A DNA stretch of 64,000 nucleotides from Hypomesus transpacificus (Eukaryota > Chordata > Actinopteri > Osmeriformes > Osmeridae). Below are positions 1 through 12,115 of the stretch, in pieces (the stretch's first letter is position 1; every line of letters starts with the position of its first letter). A program made the translations under genes and the position numbers. The notes beneath the pieces were generated by a model. It was not told the origin of the DNA, did not search any database, and saw only the letters and a program-made list of their open reading frames with translations. Location: assembly GCF_021917145.1 (NCBI RefSeq), contig NC_061067.1:11015856-11079855 (forward strand), written 5' to 3'.

Positions 1-519
1 TGTCTGTCATCTTTACAAAAACGTCAATTTGAAATAAGTACATTTATTTATTTATTGATGTACGTAAATGGATTCAGCTATATAATTATATGATCCTATA
101 TTTATAGATTTATTGCTTTCTTTTTTTTAGACATTAGTCTTACACATACACTAATGTCTAATTCTGACAACAGTAAACACATTCATTTATGCAACAACAT
201 TCAATGATATATTCTTTTAGTATATCCACTTTATATTGTTGTTGTTCTGTTAGCTAGCCAGCATTTCATCTATAAATAAACTAGATCGCAACAAAATATT
301 TGAATGGTTTCAGGAAACCATTCAAGGCAGGAAACAAGGAAAACTGGCATATGATGATGATGTTTGATGAGACAATTATATAGAAGGGTATAATATCTGA
401 AAATATGTTCGAATAATAAACATAGGATACTTAAAGAAATTATAATCACATAAAATTTGAAACAAATGTACATACTCGATAGGTGTCAAGATCCAGTGTA
501 ATTTGATAATATGAATTAA

Positions 520-643
520 GCAAATTAAGGAAGATAAAATAGTCGAAAGAAAAGGTGGAAAATATATCAATGTGACAAAATGAAGTCAGCAAATTAAGGA
601 AGATAAAATTGCCGAAAGAAAAGGTAGAAAATATATCAATGTG
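520..643. repeat. Tandem duplication, 69-bp offset
   Basis: The segment at 520-574, starting GCAAATTAAGGAAGATAAAA, recurs at 589-643 with only a few substitutions. The unit is AT-rich and non-coding. Confidence 0.85.
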
Positions 644-1383
644 GACAGGTATGATGCCTGGAGTGACTTTAAAACGTTTGCTGGGACTACAGAGAACCAA
701 TGTACTCCCTGCAACATGGGCCTTAAGGTTTGGGGCACATTTGCAGATACTCTGAACTTGTTCTACAGTTGCTTTGATGGGCTTAACTTCACTTCAAGTG
801 CCAAAGTCAACAAAGCATTATGTCCTGAGAATGTAATCTGTTGGGAATACAACTACTGAACATGAGTAAATCCTTGATTCATACTGCAGATAATTAAATT
901 ACACACACTCAGGGTCCTGTCTTCTCCCCGGTCAAAATACTTATGCAATGTACGTATTCTGTGATTCATTTCATTAATTTATTCTATGCTCTATTAAACC
1001 TAAATTTCCTCAGATAATTTTAATATTTAAGTTAAACTCTAATCAGTTATACTTTTTTTCACAAAAAATCTTCGTGTGATGTGGGATGGATGGGGCTGCG
1101 GAGGATCCACCACTTCCTTCTCTTCTGCTGCTGGTGGTGAACCTCTATGGTGGATGGGCTGCATGAGGATGCTTCCTTTGGTGTGGATGGGCATGCTAGG
1201 ATGAACTGTTTTGTATTGGACATGACTCAAAACATTGACCACATGTCAGTGGATCAGATCATCTTTCATATACCTGTAAATACTGCACATGCCTGTGTGC
1301 ATGCTACATTTTGTATTTGTCTGACACCACAAAGTTCTGGAAAAGTGAAGTTATATTCTATTTGCTATCACTCAATCAGTCAC

Positions 1384-1530
1384 TCAATCTCAACCACAAA
1401 TGTGTAATGTTACATTGGCTAGACACAAGGTTGACTCTCAGGGCAGATTCTTTTTGCAGTCATTCAATCTCAACCACAAATGTGTAATGTTAGAGAGGCA
1501 AGACACATGGTTGACTCTCAGGGCAGATTC
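1384..1530. repeat. Tandem duplication, 80-bp offset
   Basis: The segment 1384-1450 (begins TCAATCTCAACCACAAATGT, ends GGGCAGATTC) recurs at 1464-1530 with a handful of changes. Short overlapping open frames here are by-products of the duplication. Confidence 0.85.
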
Positions 1531-3470
1531 AAGATATACATTGTATATTTTGAACAATTGTCAAACAATGACAATTACCCCTTCATATCTCTCCATCCCC
1601 CCTCCGTACCACTCCATCTAAACGTCCATACAACTTCATCCTTCAATGAGAGACAGAAGCAAGAAAAATAACGTTGTGGTTATTTGACTTTTACTGACCC
1701 TTCAATATTCAAACCCCAGATTGTGAAGTCGGTAACAGCACTACTTACTAGTTGAATGGTCTCCCTTTTGAGCACAATTGTTAACATATCAAACTCCTCC
1801 ACTTCACTGAAATAGTACAGACAATATTACTTCTAGGTGAGCATTAATATCAGTCACACTAACAAAGTAGTGTACATTAATTAGCATTACTTAATTGGTT
1901 GATATTATAGGTATTAATAGTAGATGATAAAGTTGAATGGCATAGTGCAGAAAATGTACATTCTATACTTACCTCCAATGAAACTGGTCCAGAGATGAAG
2001 ACCTTTTTTGCATCCTGCAGGCGCCTGCAGCCCAGCTGACTTGAAGCAGCCAATGGCATTCTCAGCTTCAAGGCAGCCGGCTGCAGCCGACTGTCGGCGC
2101 TGTATAAAGTTGAACACACCTACAGTCTCTACTAGCTAACTTTAGATCTCAGTGTCAATGTCGTGTGTAAGCGAGACAAAGGGGGTGGGGTAAGGGCTGC
2201 ACAGACGTTCATTTGGAACAGGCCAACCGGCCTTGGGGAAAAGGGCCGGCCGGCCAACCATGTCGCTCAATCTTCTGCCGACATTTTTATTAGTAGTTAA
2301 AAAAATTCAAAAAGTCAAGCGGCCCTCCGGCCTAGAAGTGTCTCGGCCCATCAGGAATTCTCCCGGTGCTCCCGATGGCCAGTCTGGTTAAGGGCGCAAG
2401 TTTGATATCAGCATTGGCAGGGACATCAATAATTAATGAAAGCGCAATGATTTTCGCATTAATTTGAACGCAAATACTGTTTTATTAGCTTTATGTAATA
2501 TTGTTTTTATGTTTTAGTCAAAGTAAGATGCTCGGTAGGCCTATCATCTTGAAACTTTCTTTAGTTTTGCAATGTTTTCTTAGCCTACCTACCTTACTTG
2601 TGTATGAGTCCGACACCTTGACTTGTGTGCCTGCTGTAGTGCTATTTGGCAAGCTCAGAAGAGCGCGCTGACATAGAATTCTGCAGGCACAAGCATTGAT
2701 TGGGATACTGCATTTATTTTTCCGGAATTATCAGTCTAAATGAATGCACTGACAAATAAAGTAAATTGTTTACTGAGGCACAGCAGATTTATACTAGGGC
2801 ACGTGCAATGGGTAATCTTTTATGATTTCTAATCTAGATGAGTCTGTGATCTGAGATCGATAATCCACATATGGAATATGCAAATATATGCTGTCTTGGA
2901 AATACACAAAAAGTATGTTGTGTGTCTTTGTTATTTGGAGTTCCTGACAACGCAAATTGCTTTGTGCATCTAACTTAAAAGCTGCATTTTTATAAGCATA
3001 ACAATAAGACAATCATTTTAGTATTTTCCAAGATAAATGCATCCATTCCTCACTCTTATCGCTATTATCCTTTTCATTCTATTTTGAAAAAGTGGAAAGT
3101 ATTCTATTGAGTGTGTTGATAGACAGAGACAGCAGTTTAAGAAAATTGATGGTGCATGTTTTAAATGTGGCAGGTGCTTTCTAGTTTCATGAGTCTTGGA
3201 TGAAATTCATCCTGAAAGCTTTTTAGACAAGTTAATGATTGAATAATTTGATAGATAACTACAGTGTAAAAGATGAGAACACCTTGCATGACGAAGTAGA
3301 CACGTCAGTAGACACAACTGTCTGCAATAAGATGTGCAGGATTTAACATGGATTCATTAACGTTATCAGTAAACAATATGTCTGAACATGTCGATATTAA
3401 TTATAGGCTTTTGACATAGCAGATACAAAAGCAAAGCTAACAGTTTCACTGTGGAACATCAACTCTTGTA

Positions 3471-3476
3471 TTTATT
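3471..3476 (-). terminator. Probable polyadenylation signal of slc35g2
   Basis: AATAAA on the minus strand, about 150 bp beyond the slc35g2 stop codon. Distance and orientation fit a short 3' UTR. No transcript evidence is available. Confidence 0.45.
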
Positions 3477-3628
3477 TGCACGCAATAGTAAGACATAACA
3501 CAATTGGCACTCCTCCACAACACATAACAAAATCAATAAGTGAAGATCCAAACATTCTTCAATTGCACATGTACCGGGCAACATTGTAAACACCAACAGA
3601 CAGATAGGCAGCTAGCCAAACCAAGAGC

Positions 3629-4879
3629 TCATTTGATAGGTGAGTCCAGGATCTCCTGGTAATCCTGGCGCACGGCCCGGCTCACCCTGTAGAGCTTGAG
3701 GCCTGTCAGGGCAAACACACTGATCATGATGACCAGGCATCCAAGGACGTCATACACAGAGGGAACCATCCTCAGCACAATGAGTTGAAGCAACATGGCC
3801 ACCACAATTTCCAGGTGTTGCACAGTGCTGACCAGGGCGGGATGAAACCTGTTCAGGGCATAGTAGACCCCCAGGAATGCCATGGTGGAGCAGATACAGA
3901 TCCCAATCAGATACCCCCAGGTCTCCCCATCCAGGGGGATGATAGGCTCCTGCATGACGAACATGGTAGACGCCCCCCACACAGTTCCCGTCCAGCCAAA
4001 GGTGAAAAGTGCCGTCCACATGCTGACACGCTCCTTGATGGCCCGGTAAACAATCATGGAGAGGGCGGCGGTGAGGCCAGCCATGACGGTCATGGTATAG
4101 CCGAAGGCCTCTTTCCAGAAGCCCAGCTTGGACTTCTCCTCATCAGCGACGTTGGGGATCATGACCAGACACAGGCCAAAGACACTGCCCACCACCGTCA
4201 CCACGTCTGAGTAGCCTAACCACTCGTCCAGCAGCAGAAAGGCCAGAACGGCACTGAAGACAGTAGTACAAGCTCGCCACATGAGGGTACCATTGCTGGG
4301 CGGCACAATTGCGAACGAGGTGTAAGCGCAGGTAATAGAGATGACGTTGCACACTCCATAGAAGAACAGACGAAGACGGTAGCCCTTGGGGCCAAAGGGG
4401 GCTTCCTGATAGTAAAAGACCACAACGATAGACAGCACTTGGATCACGGAGCGGATAAAGATCAACTCGAGGGAGGGCACTTTGGAACGGTCAGCAGCCA
4501 GTCGCGTTATTAACGCCACACAACCGTGGGCCACCGCCGCCCCAAAGAGGGCCATCCAGGTGACCCTTGAGGCTAAGACTGAGGCCTCACCAAAACTAGC
4601 CAGTTGACCCCCCACACCCTTTTCTCTCTGCTCCCCCGGTGGCTTTGGCCGGGTCTCCATGGTGCCAAAACAAGTCCTGCTATGACTAGGGTCAGACACC
4701 AGTTTCTTACTCGGGCTCTCCTCTGCGAAAGAACTGAAGTCCTCGAATGAGGGTGCATCATCATATCCCTCATCTCCGGGCTGGGGAAAATTGGTGGCAT
4801 ATTTCACTGTGACGGTGTTGGGGTGGATCTTGACTTTCTTTTTGGATCCATATTGCAGCTTGGATGGAGGTAAATCCAT
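3629..4879 (-). CDS. slc35g2: Solute carrier family 35 member G2 (TMEM22-like), EamA-type transporter
   Basis: A complete 416-residue frame in a single coding exon. The start is the ATG at 4877-4879; a likely splice acceptor (TTTCACAG) lies about 35 bp upstream, so an upstream non-coding exon is expected. The first 100 residues are polar and contain [13 protein letters not shown], a stretch I know from vertebrate SLC35G2. From about residue 105 there follow roughly ten hydrophobic segments forming two EamA/DMT repeats, with the conserved stretches [31 protein letters not shown] and [11 protein letters not shown]. The C-terminus [13 protein letters not shown] matches SLC35G2. The length is close to the roughly 412 residues of the mammalian protein. 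Family knowledge: multi-pass membrane protein of the drug/metabolite transporter superfamily; its substrate is not established. Fish may carry a and b copies and I cannot say which this is. No lesion seen. Confidence 0.95.
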   Translation of the reverse strand: MDLPPSKLQYGSKKKVKIHPNTVTVKYATNFPQPGDEGYDDAPSFEDFSSFAEESPSKKLVSDPSHSRTCFGTMETRPKPPGEQREKGVGGQLASFGEASVLASRVTWMALFGAAVAHGCVALITRLAADRSKVPSLELIFIRSVIQVLSIVVVFYYQEAPFGPKGYRLRLFFYGVCNVISITCAYTSFAIVPPSNGTLMWRACTTVFSAVLAFLLLDEWLGYSDVVTVVGSVFGLCLVMIPNVADEEKSKLGFWKEAFGYTMTVMAGLTAALSMIVYRAIKERVSMWTALFTFGWTGTVWGASTMFVMQEPIIPLDGETWGYLIGICICSTMAFLGVYYALNRFHPALVSTVQHLEIVVAMLLQLIVLRMVPSVYDVLGCLVIMISVFALTGLKLYRVSRAVRQDYQEILDSPIK

Positions 4880-6529
4880 GTTTCTTCAGATGTTGAGAGA
4901 TGTCTGTGAAATTTGATAATGTCAAACTGTAAAATGATTAATAAGGGTTATACAGTTTAATTTGTCTGTATTAAGATCCCAATAACTGACAAATTATATT
5001 GTTAAAGAATAGTAGATGTTCTGGGATTTTGCTGACTCACAACAGAGGATTCCCTAAAGATGGCTAAAATGCTTACATAATTCATAAAACACTGCCTCTG
5101 TGATCTCTTTCTGCCTCTCCCTCTCCCTCCCTTTTTTCTTTCTGCATCCTTCCCTCTCTCTTCTCTCACACACACCTTTCACCAACACACACACTCTTTA
5201 CCTCTCACCCGCTCACTCATGTGTTGTGCTATTTCTATATATATCTGCAGCTAGCACAGATAAACCAGTGAGCATCTGAGTTAACAGTGAGCGCCTGAGT
5301 GAACACTGTGAACTTGATTCAGTCTGATGGATTATATAATTATGTAAGAGGAAACAACTCTTAGGGGAAGTGCTCCACTTATTAGGCCTGAGGGCACAAG
5401 CCATGATCTTTGCTTAATAAATATTCTGAAATATATAGCCTTCAGGTTTGCGATTCTTAGTAAGACCATAAAGATTAAAAAAATGATCTCCTGCTTAACT
5501 GGTAAAATGTCATTTAGAAAATAAGTAACACTGGGTAGCACAATTACGTTGTAAAGATATACAACTAAAGCATAATATATTTTATACTCATAACAGTATT
5601 CAATCAATGAAGGGTAGCATGAAATTGTTGAGAATTATTTGGAATAAATGGTTTTGGAATAGTTTTTCTTTACTGTCTGCATAGTAATATGTAGCAGCGC
5701 TTGAGTACAACCTCCTCACATAGTTACATTTCACAGTATGGTGTCTGTCAACCCACAGTGGTGGGCCAGTGCCAGACAAGCTGAATTATGTCAGCACCAC
5801 AGTAAAACCAAATCCACAAGGGGGCAGAAACATGTTGTTCCTCTCTCTTCCTTGCTCTCTCTGTCTCTCTCTCTGTGTGTGTCTTTCTCTCTATTTATAT
5901 ATCTACATCTCTATCTAGCCTATCCACTTATATATCCTCTCTCCCTTTCTCTCAAATGTTACTCATTTAGTTAGTTAATGTTAGTCACATTGATACATAA
6001 TTGCATCAATTAAAAATGCCTGGATTAAAACAATAAACAAACTATCAGGCTAAATGAAAAATAAATCATTAAAACCTGGAGTCTGCTATAAGCAGTAGCC
6101 TATTCTCCTAAATCTAGAGTAAACGTTTTCTGCGTCTTGTGGTCGTGGAACATGAAATGAATCATAATATGTGTGCATATTTTGAATATTTCATATTGGT
6201 TATATCTCTGTATAGCGTAATTTATACCGTATAAATTACACAATTATTTCTCACCAAACGTAATATGAAATGCCACAAAAAGAGGAAAGAACTTACACCG
6301 AGAAAAGGCAGTCACTTACAGCTTAACAAAACGCGAAAATGTAGTCTAGGCAGTGTACAATTCATAGGAGATAACAAAAACTCAATATTCAGCATCTTTC
6401 GTTTCTCGTTGTTTACTTCATTTAAAGCAATAAGAGTGCGAGAATAGGTGTCATGCTATTTTGACTGTGAACCAAATACCCAGCGAATAATTGTTTCAAT
6501 ATATCAATTAAAAATATGTTCACACGTAC
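4880..6529 (-). other. Probable intron in the 5' UTR of slc35g2
   Basis: Non-coding. It runs from a strong donor (ACAAG then GTACGTG on the minus strand, boundary at 6530) to an acceptor near 4912. It contains pyrimidine-rich tracts at about 5100-5175 and 5840-5960. No other gene is visible. The splice sites are predictions from sequence only. Confidence 0.4.
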
Positions 6530-6800
6530 CTTGTATCTAGAAATAGGTTCCTATCAATTGTAAAGCAACATTTGAGTTATAAACGACAATGTTCCTTGAT
6601 TCCTTGGTCTTTACATTTGGTACATTGCGTTAGCCATTTCTCCATCTTCCCCTTCGAATGAAGCGCGTCTCCAAGAGGCAAGGTGCAGCCTACGTTCAAA
6701 CGAGACCTTCTCCACGCCTTCGGTAGACGTGGATGTCGGGTGCTGGGTAAGGGAAAAAGGGGAAGAGTCGCGCGCAGTTAGTGTGTTCTCTCGTGTGTCC
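6530..6800 (-). promoter_or_regulatory. Candidate 5' non-coding exon and promoter region of slc35g2
   Basis: This stretch is richer in CpG than its neighbours (for example CGCGCGCAG near 6770 and several CG dinucleotides at 6650-6730) and ends on the minus strand at a good donor site at 6530. The arrangement fits a first non-coding exon with a CpG-type promoter. The transcription start cannot be placed. Confidence 0.35.
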
Positions 6801-7549
6801 CGAAAGTATCTTCCTTTGGTTACAAGTTTTCATCATTTTGGTGTGTTAATGTCAGGCATAGGGAGTCTGACATAAAGACATTGATGCTTTAATAACAGTG
6901 ACAGCTTGGATTGTGTTTGGATTGTGGATTGGGGATAACCAAGGCTCAACATCGTGCATTTGAACAATCAGTTTCTACAATTGTAATCGAATTTGTTGGC
7001 GTGTCAAATTCTTGCGACCTTTTCAAGAAACGTAAATGTATTTTCTTTAAGACACAGCCACATTTTCAGGACAACTAATGGTCCATTTCCAGTCAGAGCT
7101 CATATCCTTTACCTTTATAAAACATTGACACTTGCATTTCAGCAAGCTGGTATATAGTGTCAGACTCTGACAATAGATAGGCAGTTAAGTGTTTTTGTGT
7201 ACAAAAATAAAAATGAACTGTACAAGAAAGAAAAAAAAAACAACAAAAAAGGTTTTATTAAATTTGTGAATCGATCTGAATCGTTAGAAGACTAAATGGC
7301 GATTCAAATGTGAATCGATTTTTCCCCCACCCCCTACAATATGTTCCGTGCAGTGACGTGCGGTCAGGGGAGGCAAGGGAGGCAGTGCCTCCCCTGTGTC
7401 ATCATGAAATGTAAAAAACAAATAAGGATTACAAATAAATAAATACATATTTAACCACTGATTTGTGATAGACAGTTTTTTTTGTCAATATCGCTGAATT
7501 GTGTATTTCCTGTTCAAATACGGGGGAAAGACGTGAAATGAGGCAGCGA
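6801..7549. other. Intergenic sequence with a possible hAT-type terminus
   Basis: No gene. At about 7351-7390 the sequence CAGTGACGTGCGGTCAGGGG, followed by an imperfect palindrome of GGGAGGC/GCCTCCC, resembles the left end of fish hAT-type elements. I could not find a matching right end, so this is probably a fragment. Confidence 0.35.
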
Positions 7550-7583
7550 CCCAGCTAACACATAGCATTGCGGCAACGTTGCC

Positions 7584-7965
7584 AGGAAGTGCTCAGTTGG
7601 TAACCCGCAACGTTACCTTCTGGCAACGTCGTAGCAACGTTATAAAGGGAATGTTGCCAGTTGGTCCCATGGGCAACGTTGCCACAACGTCGTACCTTGG
7701 TCGGCTGGTTACGTAATTTTTAGACCCGTGGGCAACGTTGCCGCGACGTCGTACCTTGGTCGGCTGGTTACGTTATTTTTTGGTCCCATGGACAACGTTG
7801 CCGCGACGTTGTACCTTGGTCGGCTAGTTACGTTAATTTTGGTCCCGTGGACAACGTTGCCGCGACGATGTACCTTGATCGGCTGGTTACCTTATTTTTA
7901 GACCCGTGGACAACGTTGCCGTGACATCGTCCCTTGGTCGGCAGGTTACGTTATTTTTGTCGCAG
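7584..7965. repeat. 59-60 bp minisatellite, left subterminal array
   Basis: Five or more copies of a unit containing ACGTTGCC, GACGTCGTACCTTGGTCGG and GGTTACGTTATTTT. The word CCTTGGTCGG or a one-base variant recurs near 7695, 7754, 7814, 7873 and 7932. The array is rich in CG dinucleotides. Confidence 0.85.
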
Positions 7966-9687
7966 GACAACAGATCTTGAGTGCAATATAGTGGTTTATA
8001 TATATAAATGTAGACAATGCATGTAATTCATGTGCTGCTCAGCCCCAGCATGTCATTGGTCATCAATTTTCTCATATGCAGACACATAGCTTTAATAAAA
8101 AAAAAGACATCATGTGGAATATAATTAAATCTTTCATTCTTTACTATGAACATGTACAAAAGCAATCAATGTGTGTTGAGAAACATGATTAAGCAAACAT
8201 TATTTGTATAGCACACTAAAGCTGTATGACACACAATGCAAATTTGTGCTCCAATAGTTTTGTAATACAAAATTGTTAAATGTGACTAAAAGGTAAGCGA
8301 CTCTTAAGAGTTTCATTTTCAAAGACAAGTCATCACAGAATATTACAATTCTTCCTTACCAAACCTGCCCCTCAGTCTGCCCCTGAGCAACAACTTTGTG
8401 CATGCCCATTTCAACGCATAGCTGAAACTGGGCTTCCTAAACAGATTTTGCAGGGGTCCCACCGTCTTTCACACAATGGATTTTACCTGGAAATAAGTTA
8501 CTTCAAAGGTGAGTTTCTTTACAGACAGTTTTAAATATATACACATATTTTCAGAAATTGGATGGGGCATATAGGTTTGAAATTGAGTTGTTTATAGCGT
8601 TATATCAGATTCACATTGTTTTCAATGTGTCAGTTCAGATTGTTTACGTTAGGATTTCGCAAGCTAGGTTAAACCCTCCAGAAAGTTATCTTGAAATACT
8701 GAAAATGCATACATGTTATCAAAGTTTAGCGTCTCACAAATCACCCTCAAAAGAATCAGTGAAAATAAACGTTCAGAACTGTTAGAAAACCTTGTCCCCA
8801 AATTGTTTATTTAGCTAGCCCTGAATTTTCAAAGACGCTAGCGCGTGGCTGATCACGTTCACAGTCAGTCATGGCATGCACAGCAATGGCGTCTGTAAAA
8901 GTATCATGTCACTAATTTTTCCAATTTGTACATGACATTTGTTTTTGGATAAGTTTATTCGTTTTAACCTTTAGATGCGTGAGTTCTAAATATTTCAGAC
9001 ACTTTCACCAGAGTATGTGAGTTATTTTTCCAAAACGGAAGCTAGACCTAGCAACTTAAGATGATACTCGTACCAATGCTACTACTTGCTAGCGTTACTT
9101 GTTAGCCTACTAATTGTACATTTTGAAGCCATACTGTAGTGTTTATCATATAGTTTTTGCCCATGGAAAATAGTTGGTTGGAATGTTCAGAATCACACAT
9201 GTGCGACGCTACGCTGTGGGGCCCTGCTTTCGAACGATCACGTATGTGCGATGCTACTCCAATATCAATATACTAATACTATGTACGTAAACTACATTCC
9301 ACTTTCATTTCTGTACAGGTGATCCGACCACCATCACAAGCACTGTGTCCCTTGGAAATTATGGTAAAGTAATGAATGACCGTTTATAACAGTGACAATA
9401 ATTGTATGAGCCATGGAAACCCTAAAGGCTATGCTTTGAAGCAAAAGCATGGCTTAAAACGTTTGCATCACCAGATGCCAGACCTCTAGGTGTCAACTCT
9501 GGTCTGGTGGAGGAGAACCCATAGGGGGCCCCGGAAAACAGCTGGCAGCCAGGCAAGTGCAAATATAAGACACTCAAAAAAATACTCAAAACAACAAATG
9601 TTGTCTGGAAGACAAATCTAGAAGAACCACAGTGTATGCCAATCATGCAAACTCTTGTAAACTTGTTTTACTTGTCGTTAATTACAG
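7966..9687 (+). other. Element interior with possible upstream exons
   Basis: No long frame. Exon-like pieces on the plus strand are a segment ending ACTTCAAAG before GTGAGT near 8510, and a segment between TTCTGTACAG (ends 9318) and GTAAAG (about 9364). They may be 5' exons of the gene fragment at 9688-9878. Splicing is inferred from consensus only. Confidence 0.3.
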
Positions 9688-9878
9688 ACACATTACAGGT
9701 TATGCTCCGGAAGATGGAGACATTGGAAGAGAACCAGCGAGAGGCTCTCCTGTTCAGGCGACCACAGGGCAGACACACTGAAGAGGTGCCAGTGATGGAC
9801 CTACAGGTGGCCCAAACACAGGCTGAACTCCAAGACCTTGAGGAGCGCCTTAAGGTGCTGGAGTTGCGAAAGAGACTG
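9688..9878 (+). pseudogene. Coiled-coil exon of an unidentified transposon-borne gene
   Basis: An acceptor (TTAATTACAG, ending 9687, or a second AG at 9698) and a donor (GTAAGTG from 9879) bound a 191-bp exon. In frame it reads a highly charged helical segment including LRKMETLEENQREALL and QAELQDLEERLKVLELRKRL, a likely coiled coil. A further acceptor (TCTAATTCCAG) at 9968 is followed directly by the DIRS-like element, so the next exon is broken. The coiled coil followed by a C-terminal charged helix vaguely recalls fish DUF4806-type proteins. That resemblance is weak and I assign no function. Confidence 0.4.
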
Positions 9879-9968
9879 GTAAGTGTTTGGAGATCCCATA
9901 AACTATGGCTTACACACATTCAACGTTTACATTGGTGCTGACAATAAGTTCATGACTTCTAATTCCAG

Positions 9969-10138
9969 TTCAGTCAAGACAATCACGTATTAGATTTGAG
10001 CATTTATTGTTACATGACATGGAAATGTAGATTTACTTTGGCGGAGTGGATGATCTAAGGGAAGCACTCCCTGCCTCCTCGATGCAACACATACATACAT
10101 GACATATGAGGCAGGGAGCAATAGAGATATAATCCCCC
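9969..10138 (-). repeat. Split direct repeat B2
   Basis: 170 bp beginning TTCAGTCAAGACAATCACGT on the plus strand; matches 10402-10571 with about one change (GGAAATG versus GGACATG). Confidence 0.85.
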
Positions 10139-10187
10139 TGTCGGATAGATACACAGACAGCATGGGGGAGAAGGGGACGGTGGAGGG

Positions 10188-10401
10188 TGGCAGCAGCACT
10201 GATCATACAACGACCGGGGTGAGTGTGTGCATATCCGCGCGTCTTTTAAAGACGCCTTATCGGACGTGGCCCAATGGATATGCGCTGCTACATGGGTGTG
10301 GTAGTGGGAGGAGTAAGGAAGGTGGAGTAAGACACCTTATGTCCCCGATCACTGACTGACGCGCGCTGCCCGATTGCCCTGCCAGAACTAGCTGCGCTTA
10401 T
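10188..10401 (-). repeat. Split direct repeat A2
   Basis: 214 bp beginning TGGCAGCAGCACTGATCATA on the plus strand; matches 15518-15731 with one visible change (CCGGGG versus CCGGGT). It abuts repeat B1 with no gap. Confidence 0.85.
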
Positions 10402-10571
10402 TTCAGTCAAGACAATCACGTATTAGATTTGAGCATTTATTGTTACATGACATGGACATGTAGATTTACTTTGGCGGAGTGGATGATCTAAGGGAAGCAC
10501 TCCCTGCCTCCTCGATGCAACACATACATACATGACATATGAGGCAGGGAGCAATAGAGATATAATCCCCC
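10402..10571 (-). repeat. Split direct repeat B1
   Basis: Second copy of the 170-bp block at 9969-10138. It divides the interior from repeat A2. Confidence 0.85.
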
Positions 10572-11015
10572 AAACACACGCCACCACTCCGCCATGCAGA
10601 CTATGTGTAGAGCGGACTGCCGCTGCTCCTGAGCCACAGGAGGACCCCCTGAAATCCCACTACGTACGTACTAGTGGCAAAAACAAGCGTTTTCTGGATG
10701 CGGGGGTCATGCTAACATTAACGATGACTAAGACTATGTGTGCACATCCATCGTGTTACATACCATCTGATGTGCGGTTTACCGAGCCGTCCCACGCGCA
10801 CATCCCGTCCAGACCCGGTGCTGGACGGAAGGTGAACCTGCGACAAGCCAAATACACCGACCATCTCCCCGGTACCCTTCTCATCCGACATCGGGCAGAT
10901 AGCTACCTCCAGAGAGCTGCCCCTCTTTGCGCCCGTCAGCGAACCCATCAGGATGTACACAAAGGCAGCATGTACGCCGGAACACGAAGATATGCTTATC
11001 TAGTGAGAATGACTA

Positions 11016-12115
11016 GTGTCAGCAGAGCACCTGCTGTTCCCTGGCCGGTATCCAGGGTGTCTCCGCAGATATCTTGACTCGGACGCTGGATTCTGATCGA
11101 TTGCTACCGAATCAGAGCACGTCTGCGGATCACCAGTGCTGAGCCAAGATCTACAGGGACATTCTACAATGCTTGTGATCCGGTAACCTCTCATCCATAC
11201 AGGGCAGAGTTACAGCTGTCTCTAGAGACCCATCCTCTAGCGCCCGTCGGCAACCCCAAAGATGTACGCGAGGCGCATGTTGTACCATCAGTGTTCCTAT
11301 GTGAGAATGAATAACAAATGTGTCAGCAGAGCACCTGCTGTTCCCTGGCCGGTATCCAGGGTGTCTCCGCAGATATCTTGACTCGGACGCTGGATTCTGA
11401 TCGATTGCTACCGAATCAGAGCACGTCTGCGGATCACCAGTGCTGAGCCAAGATCTACAGGGACATTCTACAATGCTTGTGATCCGGTAACCTCTCATCC
11501 TTACAGGGCAGAGTTACAGCTGTCTCTAGAGACCCATCCTCTAGCGCCCGTCGGCAACCCCAAAGATGTACGCGAGGCGCATGTTGTACCATCAGTGTTC
11601 CTATGTGAGAATGAATAACAAATGTGTCAGCAGAGCACCTGCTGTTCCCTGGCCGGTATCCAGGGTGTCTCCGCAGATATCTTGACTCGGACGCTGGATT
11701 CTGATCGATTGCTACCGAATCAGAGCACGTCTGCGGATCACCAGTGCTGAGCCAAGATCTACAGGGACATTCTACAATGCTTGTGATCCGGTAACCTCTC
11801 ATCCATACAGGGCAGAGTTACAGCTGTCTCTAGAGACCCATTACTCTAGCGCCCGTCGGCAACCCCAAAGATGTACGCGAGGCGCATGTTGTACCATCAG
11901 TGTTCCTATGTGAGAATGAGATAAACAAATGTGTCGGCAGAGCACCCGCCGTTCCCTGGAGTCCAGGGCATCTCTAGAGATATCTCGATTCAGACACTAT
12001 GGATTCTGATTGATAGCTACCAGATCAGAGCACGTCTGCGGATCACCACGCCTAAACCGAGATCTAAAGAGATATTCTACTGTTATGGGTTAACAAGCCG
12101 ACCCAGTCACCGTCT
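11016..12115. repeat. 304-bp tandem repeat, three full copies plus a diverged fourth
   Basis: Near-identical units start at 11016, 11320 and 11624 (GTGTCAGCAGAGCACCTGCT), and a diverged partial unit starts at 11931. The three 304-bp units differ at very few positions, so the amplification is recent. Frames reading through the units repeat with the same 304-bp spacing and are by-products. Confidence 0.9.

Larger units (their letters stand above)
1..3470. other. Intergenic sequence, no gene recognised
   Basis: No reading frame here resembles a known protein, and the short open frames are in AT-rich or duplicated sequence. The stretch contains two short tandem duplications (listed separately) and a GC-rich patch at about 2215-2350 made of repeated GGCC-type words. 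It lies downstream of slc35g2. Confidence 0.6.

Noticed and set aside
3785..4210. 141-residue plus-strand frame
   Set aside because: Antisense shadow of the slc35g2 coding exon.
11000..11802. Repeated 115-residue minus-strand frames
   Set aside because: Identical frames at 304-bp spacing come from the tandem array; no resemblance to known proteins.
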